Made by a program: the position numbers and the translations under genes
NCBI RefSeq assembly: GCF_051622035.1
Contig: NC_135355.1
Coordinates: forward strand, 6,560,001 to 6,624,000
Length of the DNA: 64,000 nucleotides
Origin: Arctopsyche grandis
Lineage: Eukaryota > Arthropoda > Insecta > Trichoptera > Hydropsychidae
Reading direction: 5' to 3'
In this document: positions 23,591-37,700 of the stretch, piece by piece
How positions within the stretch are numbered: the stretch's first letter is position 1
Layout: the number at the start of each line of letters is the position of its first letter
Notes under the pieces: model-generated
Databases searched by the model: none
What the model was told of the DNA's origin: nothing
Seen by the model: only the letters and a program-made list of their open reading frames with translations

Positions 23591-24604
23591 CAGACGCATA
23601 GTGCGGTCAGAACTTATTGCAGCTTCTGCTGGCCTAAACTTTTAGTAACGAATTATTGAATTGTCGTTTCATAGTATGCAATTCATCACAGTTCCTGGTC
23701 TAGCCAGATCTGGGGGGTTGCAAATGCCCCCACCCCCCGCCAATAATTTCCCTGAATTTATTGCGAGGAAATTTGAAGTGAATTAGTGGAAATTGTTTGC
23801 AATATTGTCAGTGTAAGCTTTTAGTTACGACTGAAATGAAGAAATTCTACTTCAAATTGAAAGATTGTGTAACTCGTTTATTCCATGGTACATATAATAT
23901 TTGTTCTATAGTTGGTTAGCTATAGAAAGACACGTTGGAAAAACTTACTTGCTGTCTCTTACACCGCCTCTCGACCAATAGCATTTCGTGCAAACAGTGG
24001 AATATTGTACGCGTGAAATGTTATTTGTCGAAATGAGGTGTAAGCAGTGGCGAATCAAGTAAATTAGGGGCCCCAGGTGCATTTGCCCAGAGGCCCCCCA
24101 CTTCAGTAAAATAAAATGCTGTCATCGTTTTTTACCATGCTTTTCAATATATAGTTTTTCATTACGATTTTATAAAACCATATTTTTTTATTTATCTACA
24201 ATATGTATTTGAAACAGTTTTTGGAAGAAAATAGGTACTATTTTAAAATACTATGTAAAAAAGTTATTAATTCCATTTATTCTTGGTTTACAAACGTATT
24301 GTGAACAACGGTAATAATTTGTAAGTTGTAAATTTTGGTAGAAAAGGCCTATTTTGAGGCCACTAAGATTAGGGGGTCCCAATCGTGCGGTTATTTTCGA
24401 TGTATGATAAACTGGTGCTGGGTGTAAAGGACAGCTTGTGCGTTTTACCTTGTCTTTTTACAGCGTATAGATTTTAACTGGACATTTGTCGATTCCAATT
24501 CTCATTTTCTTAATTAGAACTTTTCAATTCTGTCCGTCGACCTCCTACTATTTTTACTAACCTCTTCTTATTTAAGAAATATTATACATACATATATACT
24601 TACT

Positions 24605-24974
24605 GCGGGTCTACCTCACGGGACCGAAAATGAAACTCCCGAAAACGCAAATAAGATGTTAAGTCGAACGATAAAAAAAGGGTCTCTCCCCCCCGTCGTA
24701 CATACTCACTTAATTTGCGCGAGCAGGATACAACAGGAACAAGAGGAATAGGCTTTTCCTCCCGTATTCTGCGCGCGCATATTATACAAGGCTGTATGAC
24801 AAAAAGAGAGATAATTTCACCGCATGCCACTCATATATATTTTACATATATACATAGTACCGTTTACCATGCACCTTTTTTTTATCTTTCGACTTAAGAT
24901 CTTTCGATTTTCGATCTTTGCCTTCCGATATTTGCGTTTTCGGGCGTTTCACTTTCGGTCTCGTAAGGGAGACC
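24605..24974. mobile_element. Foldback MITE family, copy 1
   Basis: Termini CGGGTCTACCTCACGGGACC and, inverted, GGTCTCGTAAGGGAGACCG. Inner arms carry AACGCAAATA and GATCTTTCGA(CTT) blocks. The centre carries a conserved module around GCGCGAGCAGGATACAACAG and CTTTTCCTCCCGTATTCTG. Related copies are at 39551-39880, 51429-51813 and 53580-53831. No coding capacity. Confidence 0.85.
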
Positions 24975-25194
24975 GACTTACTGCACATATAAGAATTAAA
25001 ATATTTTTCATAAAATATGTAATAATTTTCGTATTAGAATATGAAATAATTGAAAGTGAATAGATATACAGAATTCAAAATTCCCGAAGGGACAAAATAA
25101 AACGCAAATTTACACATCCGCTTATGGTCGTGCAAAGATGTCATTACGATTATCACCGGAGAGGTTTTAAGCTAACTTCAAACCGAACGTCAAA

Positions 25195-25206
25195 ATGTAT
25201 TGGTGA
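25195..25206 (+). promoter_or_regulatory. Three-codon uORF overlapping the ENTR1 start
   Basis: ATG at 25195 reads three codons and stops at TGA 25204-25206. That TGA shares its A with the main ATG at 25206 (TGATG). Overlapping stop-start sites can couple termination to re-initiation. Whether this ATG is in the mRNA depends on the transcription start, which is not known. Confidence 0.5.
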
Positions 25207-28037
25207 TGGCGCAGGAGGACGAGGCGGGGCCCAGCGGCACCCTCGCCCCCACCCCCACCCCCATGGCCCTGCAGCCCCCTCAGCCCCCTCAGCACCCGCC
25301 ACCCCCTCAAACCCTCCCCACTGCGGAGCCTCCGCCCCCCGCACCCGCCCTCACCCCCGCCGCCCCCGTCAACGACTTTGACACATCTAGTAAGTGACCC
25401 AACCTCAACTCGCACATTTAATAACAATTCGTACCCCACGTGAAATATGACTTGATTCATACATATTACTTATGACATTATTGTTAATTTAGTATAAAAA
25501 CAATAAATCAAATTTTCAATAGAATTTTAACCTAAAATTATTATAAAGAACCTCATACTTAAGAAACAAGTGATTCATTTATTTATTACTCATCGTTTTT
25601 GAATATTCTCTAATTTTTGAAAATTTCTATATCTGTATGTATTATTCCTTATATAATTTTCTTTGTTCTTTCATTATTGACATTTTTATTTACCAAATTG
25701 TAAATATACTTAGCCAAAATTAGTAATTACTGAGGTCAAATAATGAACAACTACATATAGATATATATTGCATTATATGCGAGTATGTTTTATATACTTT
25801 ATATACTCATAATAGTTCAAATACATATCGAAAAATATGTATTAAAAAAAACCAGTATTTATCATAAAACTAGTATGTATATATATGTTGTGAAAATTGT
25901 TTTAATTTATTTTATAACTATGGCTATTATATATATTCTGATAACTATCAGTTATCGATACATTGCTAATAGACTATTAATGCATCATCTATTGCATTTA
26001 CGACGTTGTGTTTATTTACTCGATATACTTGACACACTCTTTTGACGCCTTCAAGTTGGTTTATGTTTGCAAATTTCTTAAAAATAATATTGATATTTAT
26101 CAAAGTGATGTTGAAATACATTACATTGTTTTGATTTCAGAAACTACCCAATCTCGTAAAGAAGAGAGTCCGTTTTCGTTCAAGCACTTCCTGAAGCGAG
26201 ATCTGTCTTTGCCAACCACGTCTAGTTCGTACGAGAGCACCGGAGCCAAGCCAAAGATATACGCGAACACGGTTCACCCGTCGCCGGCCAAGGCGAATTT
26301 GCATCAAGAGTTTCGCAAAGATGCCAAAATGTCGTCCAGAGAGAGCTGGGCAGGTCCCAGCAACGCCTCATCCGATAGTTCCATAGAATTAATATTAAAT
26401 ACAAACACAGCGACGGAATCAAAAAAAATTCTGGAAATTGACAATTGTGACCTGTCGTTTAGGAGATCTCACACGTCCAGCGACGTTTTAGGCATGCCGT
26501 CTTTGCCCGACTTCGTACAGGACCACCTGCTGGTCGAGCAAGCCTATCTGGGCTCCAACGGGCCGTTCACGGTCGACTTTGACAATCTCCCCGACTTCAC
26601 GCTGAGCTCCAATACTAACTATGACAACGCCCAATCGTCGCACGACAAATCTGATGATTTGAATTACAATGCAAACGCATCAAAGATTGGAAGTTGTAGA
26701 TCTGTACCTTTAGACTTGCCGAGCTTCGTCGAAGATAGATTGGAGGCCGGCGAAAGGGTTGAAAGACGGTGCAGGCCGTCGCCGCTAGATTTGCCCAACA
26801 ACCTTTCACTAGACTTGACGGACTCGTTGAATCACACAAATCATCGGAATTCAAACCAAAGATTACCATTTCCCTTAGATCTTCCGAGAAATGAAAATTC
26901 CACCGGTATATATCGTCTACATGTATGCAATCAACAACTGATACTTGAAATGAATGCTTGTTTTAATTTTATATCCATTGATTGTTGACAGCTGGCGAAT
27001 CTCTCAGACTTCCTGACTTTTTACCAACACAAGTTGGTTCGAGTAACACTGGGCCTATAGGAATTATACCGTCGAATAGAGATGAATTAGCTGAAGAAAG
27101 AAGACGACGAACTGCAGCTGAAAGAGAGTTACGTTCAGCTCTTCAGGTAATATTCGGCTGGATGCTTGTTTTTTTAATAAAGCAATATCATTGTATCAAT
27201 TTTTCTTTACAGACCTCGACCCAACTTCGTAGGGAATTAAAAGCCGCTAAGAACGCAGAGCAAAATGCTCGTAGAGAATTGTTGGAAGCTAGAACTGCTA
27301 ACGCAATATTGGCGCATCAGTTGAAGAGTCGAACCAATCGAACGGGAGTTGCTGGTCCTAGTACTAGTTCAATGTCGGCTTCACACTCTCCAAATTTATC
27401 AGAAGAAGAAAAATTTGCTTCGGTGTGTTTAATACAAATTATTTTAAAAACATTTTAAATTTCTTGATTGTCCTTTGTATGAGAAAAAGTGGAATATGAC
27501 ACGTTCGTGAAAAGTAATGTATTACGGTAGTTTAGTAAGATTTAGAAAATAATCAAACAAAGCAGCATGCTGTTTTTAATGTTGTTCCAAGAATAATAAG
27601 CCTTATCAGCAATTAATTGCATTGAATTTTCTCATAATATTGATTAAATCTTTGGTTTGTTATAGAAATCATTCAGTACTAATGAAAGTAACGTTAATTT
27701 AAAGGCACGAGTTTCTCAACTGAAGGTACTTTATAATCAATTAATGTACTGTATATAAATTTTTGTAAAAAAATTTAAATTGTTTGTATTGTAGGAAGAC
27801 TTGGCTGCAGCTCGCAGGGAAATTGAAGAATTGCGCGGGATCCGTCGAGGGGCATCAGAATCTTTGTACTTGGCTGCAAATACGGCAGAAAACTCGCTTA
27901 GGTAGGCTTTGATAGTCGTATTAAATTGTCGATGAATTATTTCTCAATATGTATATGTATATTTTTCATGTTTCAGAGAGCTTCTGTCTGGTTTAGAACA
28001 GTTACGAGGCCTCGCTTCTTCTCTGAATCCTCCATGA
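25206..28037 (+). CDS. ENTR1: Endosome-associated-trafficking regulator 1-like protein
   Basis: Exons: 25206-25389, 26141-26905, 26992-27146, 27213-27422, 27666-27725, 27795-27901, 27977-28037; 513 residues against ~435 in human. Exon 1 encodes a proline/threonine-rich low-complexity head. Exon 2 opens with SPFSFKHFLKRD, matching the NPFSFREFLK block of human ENTR1 (SDCCAG3), and then has repeated LPDF/LPSF motifs such as PSLPDFVQDHLLVEQ. Exons 3-6 form a coiled coil rich in R, E, L and A. The C-terminal SLYLAANTAENSLRELLSG helix parallels VALQNLRVVMNSAQASIKQLVSG of ENTR1. Human ENTR1 acts at endosomes and in ciliary and cytokinetic trafficking. The name rests on two short blocks plus architecture, so orthology is likely rather than certain. 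Confidence 0.75.
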
Positions 28038-28785
28038 TATTGATTCCGCTGTAAGGATGTGCTCAGTGCCTAGTGATTGAACGTAATCGAGGCAGCCTGT
28101 ACGAGCTTTAGATACTAACCGTTGTCGATCTGTAATTCGCATGACATTTACAGTGCCTCTTGTGTTTACGAACGTTTTAATCAATTTTATTTATATAATT
28201 TTAGTAGTGTGGTATCTATGATATTTTTACTAAATAATAGACGATAAAATAATATAATGATCAAATATTTATGTATCATTTTTTTCGTGTTTTATTTTAA
28301 ATGTAAAGTAAATTAGGTTACTGTTGAGAGGATAATTATTAATTTATAAAGCAAATTGTCTGCATAATGGTTTTTTTTTTTGTGTATTTTATCCTTTTAA
28401 ATTTAATTTGAAATATTTTCGAAATCTCTGTATTGATTTGTTGAATTAAAAACACTCATATTTTATATGTATATAAATAGTGATATTTTTTAAATACAAA
28501 TTAATCGAACATACATATAATAAATATTTATATAAATTGCACACAAATTAAAATAAACTTCATAAAATAACAGACCTTCAAACGTATATAACTTTAAAAT
28601 TCCAATATTTGTATAAATATGTAAAAAATATATACAAATACATATGGTAAATAAAATAACAAAGATTAATATCACTTTCGAATTATCGATTTCCACTAAT
28701 CTATATCTATGTAGTTGAATCACAATTGAGTATCACTAAATTTTATGCAAATAGTTTTATATTTTTCTAAAGTTTATTTAATTTG
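28038..28785. other. Tail-to-tail spacer between ENTR1 and PIKfyve
   Basis: AT-rich, with no exon. It should contain both 3' UTRs. No canonical AATAAA is obvious for ENTR1; GATAAAATAA at ~28241 is a possible variant signal. Nothing else is identifiable. Confidence 0.5.
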
Positions 28786-31700
28786 CTACGTATCAGTGAT
28801 GTTACATATAAGGCCTTTATCCATATCTTCCCACTGGTTGGGACTTTGTAAAAAGTATTTTTTCATCGCGTTGCAAAACCTCGATTTGTACTGTGCCGGT
28901 GAAACAATCGTCGGCAATCCAGATCCGAGGCCCTTTTTGACTATGTGTTCCAACTTTTTATCCCATGTAAACGTCCTAATATAATCTAAACAAAAACAAT
29001 CAAGTTTAATTACATTCTAAATTGTATATAATACATATTGTGTCGAGATTTGTTCTCACCAATTATTCCTAGGACGAGTTCGTGCTTATCCTCATCCAAA
29101 CCGACCAAAAGAGAATAATCCATGACATCGTGCGAGGATAGAAATTTTGTATCGCGTTCCACAGCCGCCCATAACACACCTGCAGAATGCGATTGTAGAT
29201 ACAAAGGACTTTCCCACCGTACTGTAAAATATATTGAACAGGTTAAAAATTCAAGTAGCTACTTTTAAATAAAATATGTGTACACATGTGGAAATTACAA
29301 TTGAGTAAATTTTCATCGAGAAGCACTACGTCGGGCGATCCTTGTTCAGCTAAACGGTTTCTTTGGGCGCCTTTCAAGTCAAAACGTCTACTCAAGTCGC
29401 ATCGACCGTGCCAAAGATTCTCCATTACTAAAACTCCTCCGCCTCCTTCCACTCCTCCCACACGATACACTCCGACAATTCGTCCTTAAATTTTAGTTTA
29501 AAAAATTATTTGTAAATTACTTTGGCTTTCGTTTTCTACAAGTGTTTTACCTACTGGTATTTCAACGGGTAGTTTTGGAAAGGAGTTGTACATAATTTGA
29601 AATTATAGTTAAAATCAGGGCTGTGGAGACGTAGTCGTAGCATTTCAAGCAGAGTCAGAGCCGTAAAAAATCAACCGACTTCGACTCCTTTTTATTTCCT
29701 TTAACCCTTTGCCCGCGGCAATAAATATAGCGAACAAGCCCTGTACGCGGCACCTTTTTCGCGAATTTGGTAATCGAGTTTTCGACCTTAAATACAGATT
29801 TTAATATTTACTCAAGTAGCCAGATATGTTAATTAACACAAAGTATTATTTTAAACAATAAAATACATAATATGTCTCGTAGTTTTGGCTTAATTGTCGA
29901 ATAATCATTCTTCATACAATTGAGACGTATCGTCGCCATTGTTCAACAGACGTGACGTCACATAAACGAGATTTCAGTATGGTTCCACAAAAAACTAATT
30001 TTTGACTGGTATATATGAATTTTAAGCAAATCGAATAGATGGCATTCAACTCTCAGTAATATATTCAACCAATTTTGAACCTTAAAACAGTTGAAATAGG
30101 CGCATATAAGGCTCAAAATCCCGTGCAAAGTTCAGAAATTCTATGGAAGACAGCCGCGCTACAGACTTGTCGCCCAAAGCTTCCATAGAAGACGGCCGCG
30201 GGCAAACGGTTAATTAATAGTATGGCGGTATGTGTAAACTAGACTCCAATTTAATTGAAATAAATTGAAATTTAATAATCATCACATATATATAATATCG
30301 CTATTCTGTCTCTCTGTCTGAAATAACGCTCGCCGTACTACATATAATAGTCGTTTCGATTCGACATACATATGTATGTACATCACAGCCAAACCACTGC
30401 CAAAACGTATATACGAATACAATAAAAAAAGAAAAATACTTCTATATATACTATTGGTTACCAATGTTTCCTCTTGGCAGAGAATTTATCGCCATCTATT
30501 GAAAAATTATTTAATTAATCTTACTATTGGTGTTTTATATTGTTTACAAGTAGGTAGGTAGGTAGTTTTTAATTTTTTTTCATATTAAACAATTAAATAT
30601 AAATATGTTTAAAAGGTATTTGAAAAAAATTCAACTGTGTGGCGATCGAACACATGACTGACGACACATTTCTTTTAATTTTTTTTTATTTAATAACTTA
30701 ATATGCCAACACCCATGCGATGATATACCATCGGGTACAACACTAATTTCTTTAAAAAAAATTATGAATTAAATTATATTATAAATAAATCGTTGAATTG
30801 CACGTATTTTGATGTGTTGTCGCCAAAACCGATTGTTTTCTCCCTCTCATACTATTTTAATTTAATTTTTTGTTAAATTGATTTGTTTGTGTATAAAATT
30901 CATACACATACACTATGAATGTAATTACTTTTTATTTGTACCTATCTCATTGCCAATAATTCAATAAATTGGGTTACATGTCAATTTTTATTAATTGTTT
31001 TAATCCCTTTAATTTGTTATGTTTTGAAAATCGCTACTATTTGTATTACTAACAATTTCATACATTGGCAAGAAAAATCGATTTTAATAAAATCGTTCAA
31101 ATCAGAGTCGAATCATAAGATAAAGTCAGAGTCAGTAAATTTTGAAGCAACTCCACAGCCCTGGTTAAAACTTACAACCTTAGTACATTGTATTGAGAGA
31201 AATAAGATGTGATTTTAAAAAGTGACTAGTGTTTAAATAGGAAGAGAATTGCATTAGCAACTTAATTCAGTCCGTATGTTCTAATATATTAAACTTTTTT
31301 TCATATTTATCATGGTGCCATTACAGGTTTCCCCAAGGCGACATCTATGACCAAAATTGTACTATAGAGGGTAGGTGGTCAATTTGGTGAGGAACCGTTT
31401 CAACAATGAAATCAGATAAATTGGCAAACTCTGATAGGAAACAATCGACCTGGAGTCACATATCCATGGTCTGGCCAACAACACCGCTGGGCCAGAGATC
31501 GAACCCATGACCCCTCAGTTGTGGGTTGATACCCACCGAGCTATGCTATTTGTAATATACATATGTTAAATATCTTATACGTACATATCTAGCAGGCGGG
31601 GTCCATATGTTGTTCATGCAAAACTCAAACCGAATCTAACATGGACGTTTTTCAAGTGTCAATGCGAACGGAGTTAATGAAGGGTACTTCATATGTTGAA

Positions 31701-34700
31701 TTCAGTTTGAGTTTTGCATGAACAGCATGTATGGATAGACCGCGCCTAATACCTAGTAATGTGGGATAATTATTTTGAAGACAAGATTGAATGTACGCAA
31801 AATAGTGCGGGGCGAGGTCCACAAAAAGGTTGAGCTCTAATTTTGACATCTCCTTCAAAATGTAGCGATCATCTGCGAAAGAATATAAATAAAACGTTAT
31901 ACCAATTGCCATTCTAATATATACTGCTAAAATTAAAATGGCATGAGTGCCTGTCGTTTTTGAGAATGTAGATCCGGATTTGCCACCTCTGGCGGCCCAC
32001 GGTACGCAACGTGTCAATGATCTGATGAACGCCTCTTCGATCTCGTTAAACGACTCCAAGTTGCTGTTGACTTTTCCGTGATTATCTTTGGCGATTTTCT
32101 TGAATTTCTCCTCGGACAGTTTCTTAACGCCGAGAATTGGAGATGCTTCGACTGAACTTTCACGCTCATTTGTCATAGGCTGGTTGTGGTCAGAATCGGA
32201 TTCCTTTTGAGACAGCGGGCAATGATCAGCGCTCATGCTGAAATTACTCATTACATCTTCTTTACTCTTGCTGGCGTATTCATTTTGCTCGTTGGCTTTT
32301 AGCTCAAAATCGTTTACGATATCAGTATTGGATTTAAGCGGACATAGAAGTAGAGATCGCAACTTTAAGAATTGTATCGGATGATAAATACGGCAAAACA
32401 AACCGTCCTGAAATTAAAAACAGCCATTTAACATTGTATAATAAAATATATTAAACAAACATCCCCAAATTGTACAACAAACCTTCAACTGCACATCGAT
32501 ATGTTCGATGATGCGAGGATTTTTCGACTTGCCATCGCTTTCTACTTTTCCTTTAGCATTTCCTGCGTCCTTTTCTTCCAAATCGACGCAGACCCTAATA
32601 AATTACTTAAAAATAAGCCTGTAACATTTAAGAAATAGTAAATTGTATGCATTCTGTATTACCCTTTCATTTGTGATACTGAATGAATCTGCTGATGATA
32701 TTGTAAGGACGCTAGAGCGGCGGCTACCAACGAACTGACTTCACTAGCTATCACAACTACCGGAAGAACACCTCCACAAAGCACTACGCCATTCTGTAAT
32801 ACATAATTAGTTCATATATTATATCATATATAATATGATAATAACAATCTTTCTGCGCTTGAAAAATTATTTACTTGGTTTGATGGCTGCGAATTGCTCA
32901 ACAGTTGAGAAATAATCGTCCGTAATCCACGACGATCGGCTTTATCCTCCTCTTCTTCATCTGAAATTTTACTTTTACTATGTTATATGTACTACATATT
33001 TTAGTACTATGTATGTACATATTAAACGTTACAAACCTTGAGTTTCAACATCGCTTGAATTAGTCGATAACACTTTATCTATGAAAACGTCTACATTATT
33101 AACATCGGTCTGGGAGGAATCGTCCGATTCAATTTTTCCATCGACTGAAATAAAACATCAATAAAACAGTGTAAATATATTCTAGTTGGAATATATTCCA
33201 TCTAACCTGGTACCAACTACCTTTATAGTTGAAGCGTATTTTTGATCGTAATATATATATTTTGAATAGTTGGAATATATGCTGTGTAACCCACGTAAGT
33301 TGATTCATATGGCGAATTACATTCCAACTGGTCAAAATATATTACAACTGAAAATACAGCTCAACTATAAGTAAGATGGAGACGTTAGGTTTTCGTGAAA
33401 ACGTCACTTAACTAGTAAATTAAGTTTGAAAGTCACAATTTTAATTTGAATACATTCTTAGAGTTATCTTAATACGGCACTTGTTACCTTAATTCGTAAT
33501 ATCTAGCAAATATGAACACATATTGAATTCTAAAGCATTCGTATTAACATCAGATCTGTCAAAGCCAAACTATTATATTAAAACTGGTGCACATTATTGA
33601 AAGTGTATTTGCGCTTGTATATATAGAATTTACTAGTTGAATTGTATTCGAATATGAATGACCTAAAACGCCTAATACATTTCGACTAGGGGTTCCAAAA
33701 AACCGCCCGAAAGAAAAAGCCGGTTTTCGGTTTTTTTATAAATAAAAGCCGGTTGGCCGGCTTTCACCGGTTTTAGAAAATTAAGACTTTTTTTAAGTTT
33801 AAAATTTTTATATCGAAAAAAAAATGTAAATATATATTATATTATTCAAAAAAGATAGTTTTTTATGAATTAAATTGAGTTATAAACATTATGAACTTTC
33901 ATAAGATCATTATTATATATTATTATTACAAATATTACAAATAATACAATTTGTATTATATGTTTATCACAGCTGTAAAATGGAAGATCCTAAATACGCA
34001 CAAATAATTAAATGATTTAAATAAGCTACTATCAAGAATATATTATTAAAAAAATAAAGTGTAACCTCGCAGAAAAACTATAATTGTGGAATCGTGAATA
34101 GATATTAAGAACTGCTAAGATTCGCTCTGAGGTTCGTTCAACGTTGAAATATTTCCATCTTTCGTTGTTTTTACGCATCTGTTTTAGCTTAAAAATCCAA
34201 AAGCTTTACAAACCGTTGCAAATTTCGGAAACAAATTCATTGGCATATCGATATCACAAACACAATAATAATGTTTTCTACCTGAAGTTGGGTAGGTCAT
34301 TGAAACTACATACTTTCAATAATATTTTATCTTCGTCCATTACAAATCTCAAAGAAACTGCCAAGTACCTTTTTCAAGGTACTTGGAATATTCAAAGAAA
34401 TATACGCCTTTTACCTAAGAGAGTTTAGATATATAGATTTATTTTGATCTTTCATAGAAATTTTAAATTCGTAATTGTTAATTTTGAGGAAAAAATTATT
34501 AATTAAAGAAAACCTTAAAAAGCCGGTTGATCGAGCCAAAAAGCCGGTTTTCGGTTTTTTGAAAAATGTTTCGGTTTAAACCGGCTTGGAAGCCCTACAT
34601 TTCGACTATAACATATATACCAATATTATCTTGCTGTATTTTAGAATTTCCTTTTGGATTAGTCTGCACAGTCCATTTATCCAAAGCTTCTTGAAGCAGC

Positions 34701-37700
34701 TTCTCTCCGATAACAAGAGCGTCAGATATTCCCCATAACCAACGTACGACACCTTTAAATATTATATAATTTATTTAATATGACAAAATTTCTAAAGAGA
34801 AAAAAAACGATCACAAAACTTACCAGCATTTGAACTTTGTTCTTGTAACACTGATGAAGTGAGATTCAACTGAATTTGTTCTATATGCTGTTTAAAATTT
34901 ATTTGCTCCTTGTCTTGCTCACCTTCAGCAATATGACTGAATATTTCATGACCTTTAATTTAAAAAATAATCTTTAACTAAAACTACATAGACTTATAGT
35001 TATAATAATATTCTATACAAAAAATCAAACCTTTCAATACAAAATCATTGATTTGATTGATTAAAAATTCACGCATATTACGAGTATTGTAATGTGTAGT
35101 CAAACTGGACGGTGGAAGACAAATATCCCAAGATTTTATCTTGTTATATCTATGACAAATTACAAAAGTGAGCACTCAATATAAACACAATACATCAGAT
35201 ACATATACAAATTCAATATCACCTGAAACATGCGGTAACATTTCCGCATGCAAAATAGTGTGCGTAGTGTTGATGAAGGGAATGATGACAGGAACGATTA
35301 CGGGTATAGCGAGGAGCGTGGAGACGAAGCTCCAGATATTTAGCGAGGGATATGGCCAAAGATACGGGCCTCAGACACGAGCTTCCTCTTCCGCTGCCCC
35401 TTTCTCCGCATCCCATACATCGGCACCACCACATAATACTCTGATAAAAAATGCCGTCAGTAGTTTTGTGAACTTGATATGTACTATATTTAAAACATAT
35501 TGTATTATAACATACGGGCTTTCCTTCTTCGTCCATTAGCAACTTTGATGGCACTCCAACGGTGGAACTATTTTCAACGGAAACGCACGTCACAGTCACG
35601 CAACCATCTCCATGGACAAATCTAGATCAAAGACAAGTATTATAATGGGATTTTATTCAGAATTTATGTAAAATTATCAATTTTTACGCACTTTCTAACG
35701 TGATGCATGAGCGGCACTTGACACGATGGTGACGGACAAGCAAACTGTTGAGCGAAGCAATGTCTTTCAAGAAACTGTCCCAATGAAATATCATTCACAC
35801 CGTACATTTCCATACGAACGATCCTACAAAATGTTGTGTTTGTAAGTGAAATTTTGTTTATGTGTTATCTAGGTTTGAGATTTGAACATTTGTACAAAGA
35901 AACACTTACGAAGGATTGATGCAAAAGTTGGGAGCGTTCGAGGACCTAGCACTGAAACTGTAAAACAGCAAATACATTCTCTGGTGCTGTTCTGGATTCA
36001 GAGGATCGTCCTGGTTTGCCGTCTTCACTGTGTCGGACAAAGTATCCTGTTTTTCATCTGAATTTTTGGCAAAGCCAATCTTCTTCAATATGTTACCTGC
36101 ATGAGGATTTCCTCTCATTAATATTACACTTCATTAAAAAATTTAATCTTACATTGTAAAATAACCACCATTTAACAAACGACCGCCTATTGCTCGGTAG
36201 TTGGCCAACAGAGAACGAACCCCCGGGTCTTCCACAGTGTGTGATATAGCTTCAGTCACAAACTGATGAGCATCCTATTAAAAAACATACAGATACGTAA
36301 AACTTTCAACATTTCAAACAAATTGTTCAAAAAGCTATTAAGTACCTTAGTATAAATGTCACTGGGTACAGATTTGACACTTTGCTTTCGATTGGCCGCT
36401 CTCGGTGTCGGGGGAGCTAAAGGCGTAGGTGTGCAAAATAAAGGTGTGCAATAGTAATGCTTCAAAGAACATTGATGGCCTTCCTCGCTTTCCAAGTATG
36501 GAGCACAGATACGAACATGAGGAGACATCGACAGCACCGTTTCATCGGCGCTCCATCTTAAACGACCAAAACATTTTAATATAATATGCTATATATTTGT
36601 CAGAGAAATTCCAAGTCCAAAAAGGCGTCCGACAGGGATTCAAACTGTATCCTGATCTTTTTAATATATATGAGGATTACATAATGAGAAGTGGAATAAC
36701 AATAGGCGGCAGAAAGATTTCTAACATAAGATTTGCAGACGACACGATTTTAATGGCCAGAAATGAGGATGAAATGGCTGAACTATTCCGTAGAATAGAT
36801 ATATAGAGTAGACACCTGGGTCTAGAGATAAACAAAAATCTTATTCGTTGAAAAATTTGACTCATAAAATCCAACGCTCTAAAAGACAATGAGGAATTCG
36901 ACGACTTTATCTACATAGGTGCCTTGATCTCAAAGGAAGGAGGATGCCAACAATCCGCAGAATAGTAGGAATGGCGAAAATGGCGATGGTCAGTCTGGTA
37001 AAAATATAGAAGAACCGCTCTATTGTGAGATGATTTCTGGTGTTCTCCATTACATTGTATGGAGTCGAGATATAGACCCTGAAAAAGAGAGAAAGGGACA
37101 TTCTAAATTTGGTGTTGGATACCGCAAGACGCATGAACATCTCCATCCTCAAATAGCTCGCAGTTTTAGATAGACTCTGCACAACATGTCGGAAAAGGGT
37201 TCTTTCGTAATTTGGTCATATGGCAAGGAAGAATGTAGAGAGTCTGGAGAGATTGGTAGTCACCGGAACGCTGGAGAGAAAGGTCTCCCAAGAGATGGTC
37301 TGACCAAAGCAAAGAACAAGCAGGATCGTCCCTTAAGGCTGCCTTCAATTTGGCACAGAACTGGGAGGATTGGAAGCGGATCGTCCATCAAATTCAAAAT
37401 GACATCAATTGACCACAACGCTCAGCATTGAGTAAACGAAGAAGAAGATATGTGTATTTATATATACCAACGAATTTCAGAAAACTCTTTGTTGTGTAGA
37501 GGCGAGTTCAGGATCTAAAATTAGTAGACACCACTGCCTATAACTAGAACATAAATGAATAACATATTACCGATTTCGCAAGGTGTCCGATTGCGCATCG
37601 TAAGTGGCATTTTCAATTGCACTCTTCGGCGGCAGAAACACTTCATCGTCACCTGACATTTGTCTCGACCGGAGTGGATCACTAAAATCGTTTACAGTGA

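Larger units (their letters stand above)
22021..25194. other. Divergent intergenic region between AGXT2 and ENTR1
   Basis: About 3.2 kb without a supported exon. It must hold the 5' ends of both genes. Contents: AT-rich sequence to ~23.1 kb, a mini-MITE relative (~23228-23360), a 76-base-arm palindrome (23413-23590), a CAGTGGCG-type end that may be a hAT relic (~24046) and a foldback MITE (24605-24974). An AT-rich stretch at 21700-21895, just inside AGXT2 intron 1, is repeated at 52955-53170. Confidence 0.6.
29616..31163. mobile_element. hAT-like element with nested insertions
   Basis: Ends CAGGGCTGTGGAG and CTCCACAGCCCTG form terminal inverted repeats. Flanks GTTAAAAT (29608-29615) and GTTAAAAC (31164-31171) agree at seven of eight bases, fitting an 8-bp hAT target duplication. 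A piggyBac-like MITE (29701-30213) and another repeat (30275-30480) lie inside. No transposase is visible. A lone related terminus is at ~63468. Confidence 0.7.

Noticed and set aside
34144-34428. 94-codon frame within the hAT-like element
   Set aside because: No transposase motif visible; kept only as a note on the element.
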